From NVTR01 sp036479015 (lineage in GTDB: Bacteria > Pseudomonadota > Alphaproteobacteria > Rhodobacterales > Rhodobacteraceae), in NCBI GenBank assembly GCA_036479015.1, contig JAZGFB010000034.1, forward strand, positions 1 to 64,000: a DNA stretch of 64,000 nucleotides. The letters are read 5' to 3'. Positions 8,706 to 17,081 of this stretch are shown here, one piece after another (position 1 is the stretch's first letter; the number at the start of each line of letters is the position of its first letter). Position numbers and translations under genes: made by a program. The notes under the pieces were generated by a model. That model had not been told where the DNA came from. It saw nothing but the letters and a program-made list of their open reading frames with translations, and ran no database searches.

Positions 8706-10019
8706 TTAGCTGTCCCAAATCGCGCCAAAGGCAGGAATGCCCAGGCTTTCCATGTCGTGAACGACCTTTCGCGTAAGCTTTTGGTTGGAAATGACGATCA
8801 CTGCCTCGGCTCCGGTTTCTTGCACTGCTTGAAATGCCAGTTGGCTGAGGTCTGGTTTCCCTTGCACTGTCGTATCCCAGATCAATGGGTTGTCTGTATG
8901 CGCTTCGATCTCGTCGACGAGTTCATTCCCGTATGTGGCGCGCGGCGATCGTGTGGACCAGATCAGGCGATTTGGAACATCACCTGCCAATAGATGCGGC
9001 AATATTGGGCCTATGCCGCTGCCGGTGCCGACATAGACCACTTTTTTGAACAACACTTCGATCCGGGCGACACCGGATGTAGTGATGCCTTTCACCCAAA
9101 CATGGCTTGGCGGGTTGTCGATGAAGGCACCTGTCCAGTCGCCGGAACGCGATATGGCCAGCCTATATCCGTCTTCACCGGGCGCGGGAATATTGGCAAA
9201 TGAATGCCATTCGCGCAGGGGGCTAACACTGATGGCATTGGCTGATCCTGGAAACGGCGTGTCACCATAGTTGAACCGGGCAAGAACCGCGTGATCGGAT
9301 GGTTTAACCACTTCTATAGGAACCTTCTTAAGGCTTAACCACGGTGAGATGATCGACAATGTGATGATGCAGAGCATCCAGAAAGCGGGGGTCTGGGTAA
9401 GCACTGCCCCGCTGTCGCGGGTCAACGAAACGGTTTGCGCCCAAAACAGCCCCAGCACGCTCCAACCGGCGAAACGGTGAACCAGTTCAAACTGGTTGTG
9501 AAATTTCGCGCGGATTGGTCCGATTGCGGTGGCGATCATCGCGATCAAAAGGGTGATCATAGCAGCGCTTAGCCCGATGGTTGTATCGGAGGGAACAGAA
9601 GCGCCAGCGCTACGGTTCCAGATCATTGCGACCAGCAGGAAGGCAAACCAAATCGACCCAGTTACAGTGCCGCCCGAATGCAAGCCGCCGAAGTGAAACA
9701 CTTTGCCTGCGCCCCAGCGGATCCAAAGTGGCCAGCTTGTCGGAATGCGTGTGGCCAACCAAAACAAAAGGTTTACGACACGCTGTTGACGGATCAAGAT
9801 ACCAAGCGACAAGTTGATAAGTGCCATGTCGGCGATGGCATCAAGGGTGAAAATACCACCAGTGATCCATACGCCATCCCTGATGCCAATCACGAAAACT
9901 GCCGCATTTACCAGTGCGACCAGTGCCGCAAGGCGGCGATATTCCATCAAAGAGGGGTGCCGGGTAACGCGACGCCAACGGCTTGTGGAATGGCTGATAT
10001 TCGTTTCTTGAACAGTCAT
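8706..10019 (-). CDS. Membrane flavin/NAD reductase-like protein, TmpA type
   Basis: 437 aa. The first ~250 residues hold about six hydrophobic segments; two histidine-rich motifs, FHFGGLHSG (near 109) and FHNQFELVHRF (near 175), could bind heme as in ferric reductase-type domains. The C-terminal ~180 residues resemble an FNR module: a HSFAN-type FAD segment, GDWTGAF, and the nucleotide loop GTGSGIGPILPHL. The layout resembles the membrane half of fungal NRPS-like TmpA/TmpB proteins (recalled, not searched). Its ATG overlaps the stop of the adenylation gene by one base (TGATG), so translation is coupled. Suggested role: NAD(P)H-driven membrane reductase acting with the adenylating enzyme. The product is unknown. 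Confidence 0.6.
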   Translation of the reverse strand: MTVQETNISHSTSRWRRVTRHPSLMEYRRLAALVALVNAAVFVIGIRDGVWITGGIFTLDAIADMALINLSLGILIRQQRVVNLLFWLATRIPTSWPLWIRWGAGKVFHFGGLHSGGTVTGSIWFAFLLVAMIWNRSAGASVPSDTTIGLSAAMITLLIAMIATAIGPIRAKFHNQFELVHRFAGWSVLGLFWAQTVSLTRDSGAVLTQTPAFWMLCIITLSIISPWLSLKKVPIEVVKPSDHAVLARFNYGDTPFPGSANAISVSPLREWHSFANIPAPGEDGYRLAISRSGDWTGAFIDNPPSHVWVKGITTSGVARIEVLFKKVVYVGTGSGIGPILPHLLAGDVPNRLIWSTRSPRATYGNELVDEIEAHTDNPLIWDTTVQGKPDLSQLAFQAVQETGAEAVIVISNQKLTRKVVHDMESLGIPAFGAIWDS

Positions 10020-11683
10020 CAGTTCAGCTCCTGACCAGTTGTTTCAACATGTGATTTTGCCAATTGAAGCAACGCTCGTTTATCAATTTTTCCCCGCGGT
10101 GTGCGCGGCAGTGTATCAAGCGCCAGCACCACCGCAGGAACGCAATAATACGGTAATGCTTTGCGTAATCGTTCACTTGCTGACACTGTGTTAACGCTGG
10201 TTGGGCTGACGAATGCCGCCAGGTTTTGATTGTCGTATTTCACTGTTACGGCCTGTTCGCAATCAGCTGTGGCTTCCAGTATTGCGCTTACCCCGTCAAG
10301 TTCGACCCGGAACCCCCGGATTTTGACCAAATCATCGACGCGGCCAAAATGTTCAAGCTCTCCGGTGTCTGTCCAGCGGCCAATGTCGCGGGTTCGAAAC
10401 ATCTTTCGGACACCACCCAAAAACGGGTCTGGTCGGTAGCGTTCGCCATTTAATGCGCCGTTGTCGAGGTATCCAGCGGTTACACAATCGCCGCCTGCCC
10501 ACATCTCGCCCTTTTCACCGATAGGTAAGGGCCGCAGATTTTCATCAAGGATATAAACTGTATTGTTGGGGGTCGGGCGGCCGATTGTTAGCCTGTCTTT
10601 TTCGGGCAGGTGCTGTTCGGCAGTATTTATGATTGTGGTTTCGGTCGGGCCACAGGAATTGTAAAATGTGCAAAACCCACCCCAAAGGTCGGCCAACGGG
10701 CGTGGACATGGTTCACCTGCCACAGCGGCGGTTTTGATTTGTCTGCACCTATCGGCATCAAGCGTGTTCAAAATTGACGGTGTCGCGATCAACACATCCG
10801 CCCTTTGGGCCGTTTCCTGAATATTTTTGCCGCGGATCAACAAGGTACCACCGTTTGACAGGCAGCCAAGAATTTCCCAGGCGGCCATGTCAAACGCGAT
10901 TGACAGGATTTGCGCGACCCGCGTTCCAGGTTTAATTCCCATATCCCCGGGCGCGGTTTGCAGAATGTTGCACAGGTTGCGGTGGGTCACTTGCACACCG
11001 TTGGGCACGCCGGTGGTGCCTGAGGTAAACAGCATGATGCAGGTATCATCCGGGCGGGCTATATTGGCGCGGCTTGTGGGGGGGGTGGAATTTAGGGCTG
11101 GATCGAACATGACGGTGTCAATACGGATCAATGTTTTTCCATAGGCGACGGGCACTTGATCCGCTAGCCCAGAGACTGTCAGAATAACTTTGGCGTCAAC
11201 AACTTTGGAAATATGCTTTAAACTTGCCGGTGGCGCGACCCCAACATGTTGGGGCACGTAGGGCGCGCCCAATTTCATTGCAGCGATAATTCCAACCAAC
11301 ATTGGGATCGAGCGTTGAAGATAGATGCAAACGGCGTCGCCGCGGCCAACGCCGTGGTTTTGCAAGATACTGGCCAGCCGGTTGGCCGCCGCATCAAGTG
11401 CCCCATAGGTGATTGTCGCCCCCTCGCATTCAGCGGCGATTGCATCCGGGGTGAGGGTCGCAAAATTTAAGAACCCACGAATGATTGTGGAAAAGCGCGG
11501 TGTGACCGCTGGTCCCGCCCCAAACGCGTTGAAAAGATGTGCGTCCCGATCAGAAAGATCGGATACCGCAGCGGCAAGAAAATCTGCGCGATCGTCGACG
11601 CTGGACGGGTCTTTTGCGTTTATTGTGGGTTTCGCTTTAATGAGTTTGGGTGCAATTTGAATGTCATGGACCAAGTGCTGCAT
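10019..11683 (-). CDS. Stand-alone NRPS-type adenylation (AMP-binding) enzyme
   Basis: 554-aa adenylate-forming enzyme of the ANL superfamily. Core motifs are in order: A3 LFTSGTTGVPNGV, A4 FDMAAWE, A5 SCGPTET, A7 RTRDIGRW, A8 GRVDDLVKIRGFRVEL and A10 PRTPRGKID with the catalytic Lys. The Asp in A4 is the residue that holds the amino group of amino acid substrates in NRPS adenylation domains, so an amino acid substrate is likely (inference). It ends just after A10, with no carrier-protein, condensation or thioesterase domain. About 75 residues precede the fold. AGGGA lies 6 nt before the ATG. First gene of a two-gene operon. A C8 run occurs in its coding strand (11079-11086). Confidence 0.82.
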   Translation of the reverse strand: MQHLVHDIQIAPKLIKAKPTINAKDPSSVDDRADFLAAAVSDLSDRDAHLFNAFGAGPAVTPRFSTIIRGFLNFATLTPDAIAAECEGATITYGALDAAANRLASILQNHGVGRGDAVCIYLQRSIPMLVGIIAAMKLGAPYVPQHVGVAPPASLKHISKVVDAKVILTVSGLADQVPVAYGKTLIRIDTVMFDPALNSTPPTSRANIARPDDTCIMLFTSGTTGVPNGVQVTHRNLCNILQTAPGDMGIKPGTRVAQILSIAFDMAAWEILGCLSNGGTLLIRGKNIQETAQRADVLIATPSILNTLDADRCRQIKTAAVAGEPCPRPLADLWGGFCTFYNSCGPTETTIINTAEQHLPEKDRLTIGRPTPNNTVYILDENLRPLPIGEKGEMWAGGDCVTAGYLDNGALNGERYRPDPFLGGVRKMFRTRDIGRWTDTGELEHFGRVDDLVKIRGFRVELDGVSAILEATADCEQAVTVKYDNQNLAAFVSPTSVNTVSASERLRKALPYYCVPAVVLALDTLPRTPRGKIDKRALLQLAKSHVETTGQELN

Positions 11684-11794
11684 TGAATGTCCCTAGTTTT
11701 AAATTTGTGTGCCAGCTTCTGTTGCTGAAAAATATCCCCACGACAAATCACAAAGCTTCACGATGGGTCACGGGGGTGTAAGCGGATGAAATAA

Positions 11795-11817
11795 GACGGG
11801 AATCCGTCGGTTTTTTT
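11795..11817 (+). terminator. Terminator-like hairpin in a divergent region
   Basis: GACGG-GAAT-CCGTC followed by GG and seven T residues, oriented rightward. No rightward gene precedes it within the region, so it would end a short untranslated transcript or act as an attenuator for the RTX operon. The stem is only 5 bp. Confidence 0.35.
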
Positions 11818-11939
11818 ATTTAGGGTTGTGGTGTAAATGTTGGTGAATAAATGACGGCAAACCCGACCTTTTTATTGAAATACTTTCCTTGATGCTATCC
11901 GGTTGCACAGGCACGATTGCACGCGACGTGGCATTTGGG

Positions 11940-12034
11940 AAGGCCGTAGAAGCATTAATGAAGGCGTTGGACCAAGGTGCTTGGCTGTTACGGGGGTAAC
12001 AGGGGAGCTGGTTCTGATCCTTTCGTCACCGCCA
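11940..12034 (+). pseudogene. Degenerate tRNA-Ser remnant
   Basis: The last 25 nt (12010-12034) match the 3' end of tRNA-Ser(GCU) at 8486-8510 at 21 of 25 positions, including the T-loop region and GCCA. GAAGGCG at 11960-11966 matches the D-arm segment, and CTGTTAC-GGGG-GTAACAG (11985-12002) makes a 7-bp variable-arm-like hairpin. The 5' acceptor strand cannot pair with the 3' strand, the T-stem is broken and no proper anticodon loop forms, so it cannot be a working tRNA. The 5' limit is approximate. Confidence 0.6.
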
Positions 12035-12248
12035 TACGGCCAGTTTAATTCAGTCCTGTTTGGGGGCCCCTTAATGGAGCCATAGCTACAGGGTTCGGAT
12101 CGACCGGTATTTGGAAAATTCACATAATATTTGCGCTAATATGGGGTTATAATATCGCGTTTTAGCGCTGTATTTTCAGCCAAATTAACTGTTTCAACAA
12201 TCACTCCAAGGTAATCCTTTTCCATTCATTGTGAGAAGGGTGACCAAC

Positions 12249-14942
12249 ATGTCTGAAGAAAACACATCGAACAATGCCGCGGCACTTGCGGCCCAGATTG
12301 CTGAGGCGAATGAAGCCGATGATGCGACAGGCAGCACTGTGGTTGATCAAGATGGTGCCCAGGCTGGCGCTGGCACGGTGGCCCCTGCAGAGGATGAAAA
12401 CCAGGGCGGGGCGACCGATGGGGACGACACCATCACAGGCACAGGCGCGGATGATATAATTGACGCCAAGGCAGGAAATGACAGCGTTAAGTCTGCCGGT
12501 GGGCAAGACCATATTACCGGCGGTCAGGGCGAAGATATACTGAACGCAGGGTCTGGCCACGACACGGTATCGGGCGGGGAAGGCCATGATCTGCTGTTGG
12601 GTGGTCAGGGCTCTGATGTGCTTGATGGCGGCAGTGGTAATGATTTGGCAGCCGGGGATTATGTGGGCGCGGAATGGTCACTGGTGGACGGCAAGTGGGT
12701 TTACAACCCTGAACTGGTCGTTGTTGATCCAGCGTTAGCGGCCAGTGATCCAGGGGATACCAATTACAATGACACCATAACCACGGGGCAGGGTGATGAC
12801 GTGCTGTTGGGCAATCGTGGTGATGATATATTACGCTCGGGCGCGGGTGAGGACATTATCAATGCCGGCACCGGCAATGATACGGCTTACGGCGGGGCTG
12901 GCGACGATGTGATCAACCTGGAGGATGGCAATGATCTGGCCTATGGCGGCGTCGGCGCAGATATTGTTAATGCCGGTGACGGTGACGATGTTGTTTATGG
13001 CGATACCGGCGGGGAAAACCTGTTGGGCAGCACCGGTGGATCCAAACCCACCAGCCTGTCGCAGTTTGCCGATACCGGCCTGTGGGCCCTATCAGAAGAC
13101 AGCAATGGTGAAAGCATGTCGCGCAATGTGCACACCGATGCTGACGAAACATATACGGTGTCTTTTGATTTGGCGGCAAATACTGCCGGTGGCGCAATGG
13201 CTGGCACGGTTGAAGTGCTGTGGAATGGCGAAGTTGTTGATACGGTTTCCACCACCTCTGGCATCTATGAAACCCATTCGGTTGAAGTTTCGGGCACCGG
13301 CGGTGATGGCGCGCTAAGCTTTCGTGTGATTGAACCGGAAGTAACATATGACGGCCCGCCCATCGATACCAGCGGCCCGATCCACAGCTATGAAAAGCAG
13401 GTGGTTGTTGACGGTCAAGAAATTACAATTGATGCGTTTGCGCCGGGGCAATCCAATTTATTGCAGGTCATCAGCGGGCAGTTGAAAGTATTTGATACCC
13501 AGACAGAGGAATATACCGACACGGCAAACGACCCCGGTTTCAAGATTAACGCCATAGGTTTTAATGCCCAGGATGATCTGATTTACGGGTTGGCCAAAGG
13601 CAACGGCACTGACGCGCTTGGCAATCAAATTTCGCCCCCTGATCTTGTCATGATGGATGCCCAGGGCAATGCCTATCGTATAGGCGATGTGCCCCATGGT
13701 GATTTCGTGGGTGATTTTGACGATAGTGGCAACCTTTGGACTTTTAATTACAAGCTTAACAGGGTCACCAAAATTGACGTTGATCAGCTGGACGGCGAGG
13801 GCAACCCTGTCAGCGAAAGCTTTCCGATCGATACCTCTATATTTGACGGTAAGATCTATGACATTGCCTTTAATGCCCAGGACAATTCGTTTTATGCGGT
13901 GCAGTCCCCCGGCAAGAACGGCGAAGCGGGCCAGCTGCATAAAATTGATATGTCAGAGGTGGAAAATGGCGGCGAGCCGCAGATCAGCTCGGTTCCGATC
14001 ACGGGGACGTTGTTTGGTGATGAAATGGCACCCGGTTTGGCCAAGGGTGCCTATGGTGCGGTTTTTTTGGATGGGGACGGCAACATCTATTTCGGGCTGA
14101 ACAGGGGCGATCATGATCTGGATGGAACGACCGCAGCCAAGGGCGGTATTTATCAGGTTCACGCCGATTTCGAGACCGGACAGGCCTATGCCGAGTTTAA
14201 GGCAGAGTCACAAACCACCGGCTCAAATGATGGGGCGGTGGATCCGCGGTCTGTTGACCCCTTTGCAGAGGTGGATTCCGAGGCTTCAGTTCTTATCCGT
14301 GATCCGCAGCTGACCAGCAATGCCGGTGGCAATGATCAATTGCGCGGCGGTGATGGAAATGACGCGCTATTTGGTGAAGTGGGCGATGACATTTTGCACG
14401 GTGGCACCGGCGATGACACCCTGGATGGCGGCGTCGGGAACGACCATTTGGAAGGCGGCACCGGTAACGACAACATCTTTGGCGGGGACGGCGACGACAA
14501 AGTGATCGGCGCATCCGGTGACGATAGTTTGGACGGTGGCGATGGGCGCGATTACCTGAATGCCGGTGCCGGTGATGACACGCTAGAGGGCGGCGCTGGC
14601 AACGACAAAATTGTCGGCGGCACTGGGTCTGATACTATTTCTGGCGGGGCCGGGAATGACAATCTTTGGGGCGGCAATTGGCATGGGGACAATAGCACCG
14701 ACACGTTCCTGGTGGCGCAGGGCGGCGGCAAAGATATGATCCATGATTTTGAAACTGACCACGATGTTGTCGACCTAAGCGCCTATGGGCTTGAATTTTC
14801 TGATGTCACGACACTGATGGATGATCAGGGCTGGGCGACTGTCATTGATCTAAGCGGATTAGAGGGCGGGCAAGCTGGCGATAAGATCATCCTGAAATCT
14901 GTCGATGCCGATGATCTGGATGAAAGTAACTTTTTACTTTGA
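12249..14942 (+). CDS. Large RTX calcium-binding type I secretion substrate
   Basis: 897-aa acidic protein without a signal peptide. RTX GGxGxD repeats form blocks near residues 55-140, 170-260 and 692-810. Residues about 265-370 look like a jelly-roll or galactose-binding-type domain (YTVSFDLAAN). About 395-670 is a repetitive beta region reporting INAIGFNAQDD, IYDIAFNAQDN and DGDGNIYFGL motifs, resembling a small beta-propeller. The last ~90 residues (FLVAQGGGKDMIHDF to the end) match the usual C-terminal secretion region of RTX proteins. I chose ATG 12249 because GAAGGG lies 8 nt upstream. The secretion genes follow directly, so this is their probable cargo. Function outside the cell is unknown. 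Confidence 0.85.
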   Translation: MSEENTSNNAAALAAQIAEANEADDATGSTVVDQDGAQAGAGTVAPAEDENQGGATDGDDTITGTGADDIIDAKAGNDSVKSAGGQDHITGGQGEDILNAGSGHDTVSGGEGHDLLLGGQGSDVLDGGSGNDLAAGDYVGAEWSLVDGKWVYNPELVVVDPALAASDPGDTNYNDTITTGQGDDVLLGNRGDDILRSGAGEDIINAGTGNDTAYGGAGDDVINLEDGNDLAYGGVGADIVNAGDGDDVVYGDTGGENLLGSTGGSKPTSLSQFADTGLWALSEDSNGESMSRNVHTDADETYTVSFDLAANTAGGAMAGTVEVLWNGEVVDTVSTTSGIYETHSVEVSGTGGDGALSFRVIEPEVTYDGPPIDTSGPIHSYEKQVVVDGQEITIDAFAPGQSNLLQVISGQLKVFDTQTEEYTDTANDPGFKINAIGFNAQDDLIYGLAKGNGTDALGNQISPPDLVMMDAQGNAYRIGDVPHGDFVGDFDDSGNLWTFNYKLNRVTKIDVDQLDGEGNPVSESFPIDTSIFDGKIYDIAFNAQDNSFYAVQSPGKNGEAGQLHKIDMSEVENGGEPQISSVPITGTLFGDEMAPGLAKGAYGAVFLDGDGNIYFGLNRGDHDLDGTTAAKGGIYQVHADFETGQAYAEFKAESQTTGSNDGAVDPRSVDPFAEVDSEASVLIRDPQLTSNAGGNDQLRGGDGNDALFGEVGDDILHGGTGDDTLDGGVGNDHLEGGTGNDNIFGGDGDDKVIGASGDDSLDGGDGRDYLNAGAGDDTLEGGAGNDKIVGGTGSDTISGGAGNDNLWGGNWHGDNSTDTFLVAQGGGKDMIHDFETDHDVVDLSAYGLEFSDVTTLMDDQGWATVIDLSGLEGGQAGDKIILKSVDADDLDESNFLL

Positions 14943-15005
14943 TTGAGACGTGCCGCGCGCTGTGCGGCCCATTTAGCTGAATTGGTAACAAAGGGGCTAC
15001 ACCAA

Positions 15006-17081
15006 ATGAGCGGGGTACAATTCGGGCAGTTGCGGGTTCTGATCGCGCCGCTGGTCATCTTTAGTCTGGTGACAAATCTGGCCGTGCTGGTCAGCCCCAT
15101 TTTCATGATGCAGGTTTTGGATCGTGTCGTGCCAAGCGGCAACACCGCAACGTTGCTGATCCTGATGATGGTGGCGCTGGGGGCGCTGATGCTGAACGCC
15201 CATGTGGAAGCAATACGGGACCGGTGCCTGCACCGTGTCGCGCGCTGGTTAGAGCAGGTTGCCACGCCGATGGTGCTGAGCCAAACCCCAGCAGATCAGC
15301 CAGAGCGGTTGGAGCAGCTTAACCTGTTGCGGGGGTTCTTTGGGGGTACCCAGGCGATTTCTGCATTGAACTTTTGTTGGATGCCGCTGTTTTTGTTTGC
15401 GCTGGTTTTGATCCATCCGCTTTATCTGGTGGTGGTGGTTGTCGTTCTGGGGCTGATGCAAGCTCTCAAACTGATCACGGCCGGGCTGTCAAAGCACCAG
15501 ACCAGTACGGCCCAGCAATTTGCCCGCCTTGAAAACCAAATAATTCAGCGGTTGAAAGCCCTGCCCAGCCAACCACGCATGCCGCATATCAGGGCAAACC
15601 TACAGGCGTCCCTGAGCAAAATCCAAACAGATCGGTTGGCAAGTTTGGATCGCGCGGAACGGCCGGATATTGTAGGGAAAAGCGCGAATAATTTCCTGCG
15701 CATGGGCTCGCAGCTGTTGGCGCTTTCACTGGGCGCGTATCTGGTGTCGCAGGAACTGTTGTCTGCCGGGGCAATGATCGCGGCGTCAATTATTGTGTCA
15801 AAAACCGTGACCACGGCCGAGCAATCAATTGAGGTGTTGCGCCAATGGCCTGCCATTCGCGCAGCTTTGAGCGCACTTGGCAGCCTGTACCAACAGCCAG
15901 ACAGCACAACCGAGACAGGTGAGTTGAACGGTGCGGTGAACTGTTCAAATATTATCACACCACGCGGTGCCGGGGCGCCGCCCCGGCTGGACCGGGTTAA
16001 TTTTGAGCTTGAGCCGGGCCAGTGCCTGGTGATTATCGGCGATGCGGCAAGTGGCAAGACCAGCCTATTGACAGCACTGGCCGGGATTGACCCGCCACCG
16101 ATCGGGTCAATAACGTTGGATCAGACCGATGTGCGCCATCTGGGCGCGCAGGCCCATAAAACGGCCATCGGGTTTTTGCCGCAACATGCGACGTTGATGC
16201 CGGGAAGTGTGGCGGACAATATCAGCGGGTTTGATCCATCGGCAACGGATGATAGCATCATCAATGCCGCCAAAAAGGCGCGGGTTCACGGGATGATTTC
16301 AGCGCTGCCAGAGGGTTACAAAACTGACCTATGTGCGGCGCCATATTTGTTGACGGCGGGCCAGCAACAGCAAATTGCGCTGGCGGTAGCGCTGTTTCAT
16401 GACCCCAAATACCTGTTTTTGGACGAACCTAATTCACTGCTGGATCGCCACGCTGAACGTGCACTGTGCGAAGTTTTGGCCAATCTTAAAGAAGCCTCGG
16501 TCACCTTGGTTATGATTTTGCATCGCTCGGGTGCGGTTGGGCTGGCCGACAAAATTCTGGTGATGGACCGCGGGCGGATGACGGATTTTGGCCCGCGCGC
16601 CGAGGTTCTGGGGCGCCAATATGATGGCCATCGTCAGTTAAATTTGCCGCTGCGAGAGACATCTTTGCAGGACCTATCAGACTGGATCGGCAGCCAATTC
16701 ACCCGCGGTAATGATGCAAGTTTTTCACAAAAAGCTATCATGGTGGGCACCGAGTTGTTTCAGGCCGCATTTCTGAATGGCCCGCGCGATCAGGCCCGTG
16801 AGGTGCGTATTACATTTACCTTTGTCGACGATTTGAATTGTGAATTGCGCATGGTTGAAAAGGGGTTCACCAAGGCCGAAGAAATTATGGTCAAGATTAA
16901 CGCCACCCTTGCCAAGGGCAGTGCGCTGGACCTTGAGGATGGCTTTACAGAGCAGGAACGCCCGCTGGTTTTGGCGCATCGTTTGGCGTCGCGTATTGAA
17001 GTCAGTAACAACAACAATCAAGCAATGTTTTTTGCCCATCTGCACATGAATGGCAAAGAAGCTGAAAGCAGGCCACATTGA
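15006..17081 (+). CDS. Type I secretion ABC transporter (PrtD-like) with C-terminal extension
   Basis: 691 aa. An N-terminal membrane domain (about 20-310) is fused to an ABC ATPase. Walker A GDAASGKT at 345-352, Q-loop FLPQH, Walker B D473 with catalytic E474 in LDEPNSLLD, H-loop H506. The signature loop reads LTAGQ (449-453) in place of LSGGQ. About 130 residues follow the normal end of the ATPase domain (from ~560), with no family I recognise. Start ATG 15006 is preceded by AAAGGGG at good spacing. It would energise export of the RTX protein at 12249 with the HlyD protein at 17078 and a TolC-type channel encoded elsewhere. Confidence 0.85.
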   Translation: MSGVQFGQLRVLIAPLVIFSLVTNLAVLVSPIFMMQVLDRVVPSGNTATLLILMMVALGALMLNAHVEAIRDRCLHRVARWLEQVATPMVLSQTPADQPERLEQLNLLRGFFGGTQAISALNFCWMPLFLFALVLIHPLYLVVVVVVLGLMQALKLITAGLSKHQTSTAQQFARLENQIIQRLKALPSQPRMPHIRANLQASLSKIQTDRLASLDRAERPDIVGKSANNFLRMGSQLLALSLGAYLVSQELLSAGAMIAASIIVSKTVTTAEQSIEVLRQWPAIRAALSALGSLYQQPDSTTETGELNGAVNCSNIITPRGAGAPPRLDRVNFELEPGQCLVIIGDAASGKTSLLTALAGIDPPPIGSITLDQTDVRHLGAQAHKTAIGFLPQHATLMPGSVADNISGFDPSATDDSIINAAKKARVHGMISALPEGYKTDLCAAPYLLTAGQQQQIALAVALFHDPKYLFLDEPNSLLDRHAERALCEVLANLKEASVTLVMILHRSGAVGLADKILVMDRGRMTDFGPRAEVLGRQYDGHRQLNLPLRETSLQDLSDWIGSQFTRGNDASFSQKAIMVGTELFQAAFLNGPRDQAREVRITFTFVDDLNCELRMVEKGFTKAEEIMVKINATLAKGSALDLEDGFTEQERPLVLAHRLASRIEVSNNNNQAMFFAHLHMNGKEAESRPH

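Larger units (their letters stand above)
11684..12248. other. Divergent intergenic region with tRNA fossil
   Basis: 565 nt between the adenylation gene (leftward) and the RTX gene (rightward). It holds a rightward terminator-like hairpin (11795-11817), the decayed tRNA-Ser copy (about 11940-12034) and a TATAAT-like box at 12148-12153 without a well-spaced -35. No protein-coding gene is visible. Confidence 0.6.

Noticed and set aside
11940..12034. A functional second tRNA-Ser
   Set aside because: Acceptor strands do not pair, the T-stem is broken and no seven-base anticodon loop with a U33 can be drawn.
12120..12160. A sigma-70 promoter for the RTX operon using TATAAT at 12148
   Set aside because: The only TTGNNN nearby (12131) is spaced 11 bp, too short; kept only as a remark.
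12420..14690. Dense short repeats that could look like a CRISPR array or minisatellite
   Set aside because: They encode the Gly/Asp-rich RTX nonapeptides in one continuous frame and are not identical at DNA level, with no unique spacers.
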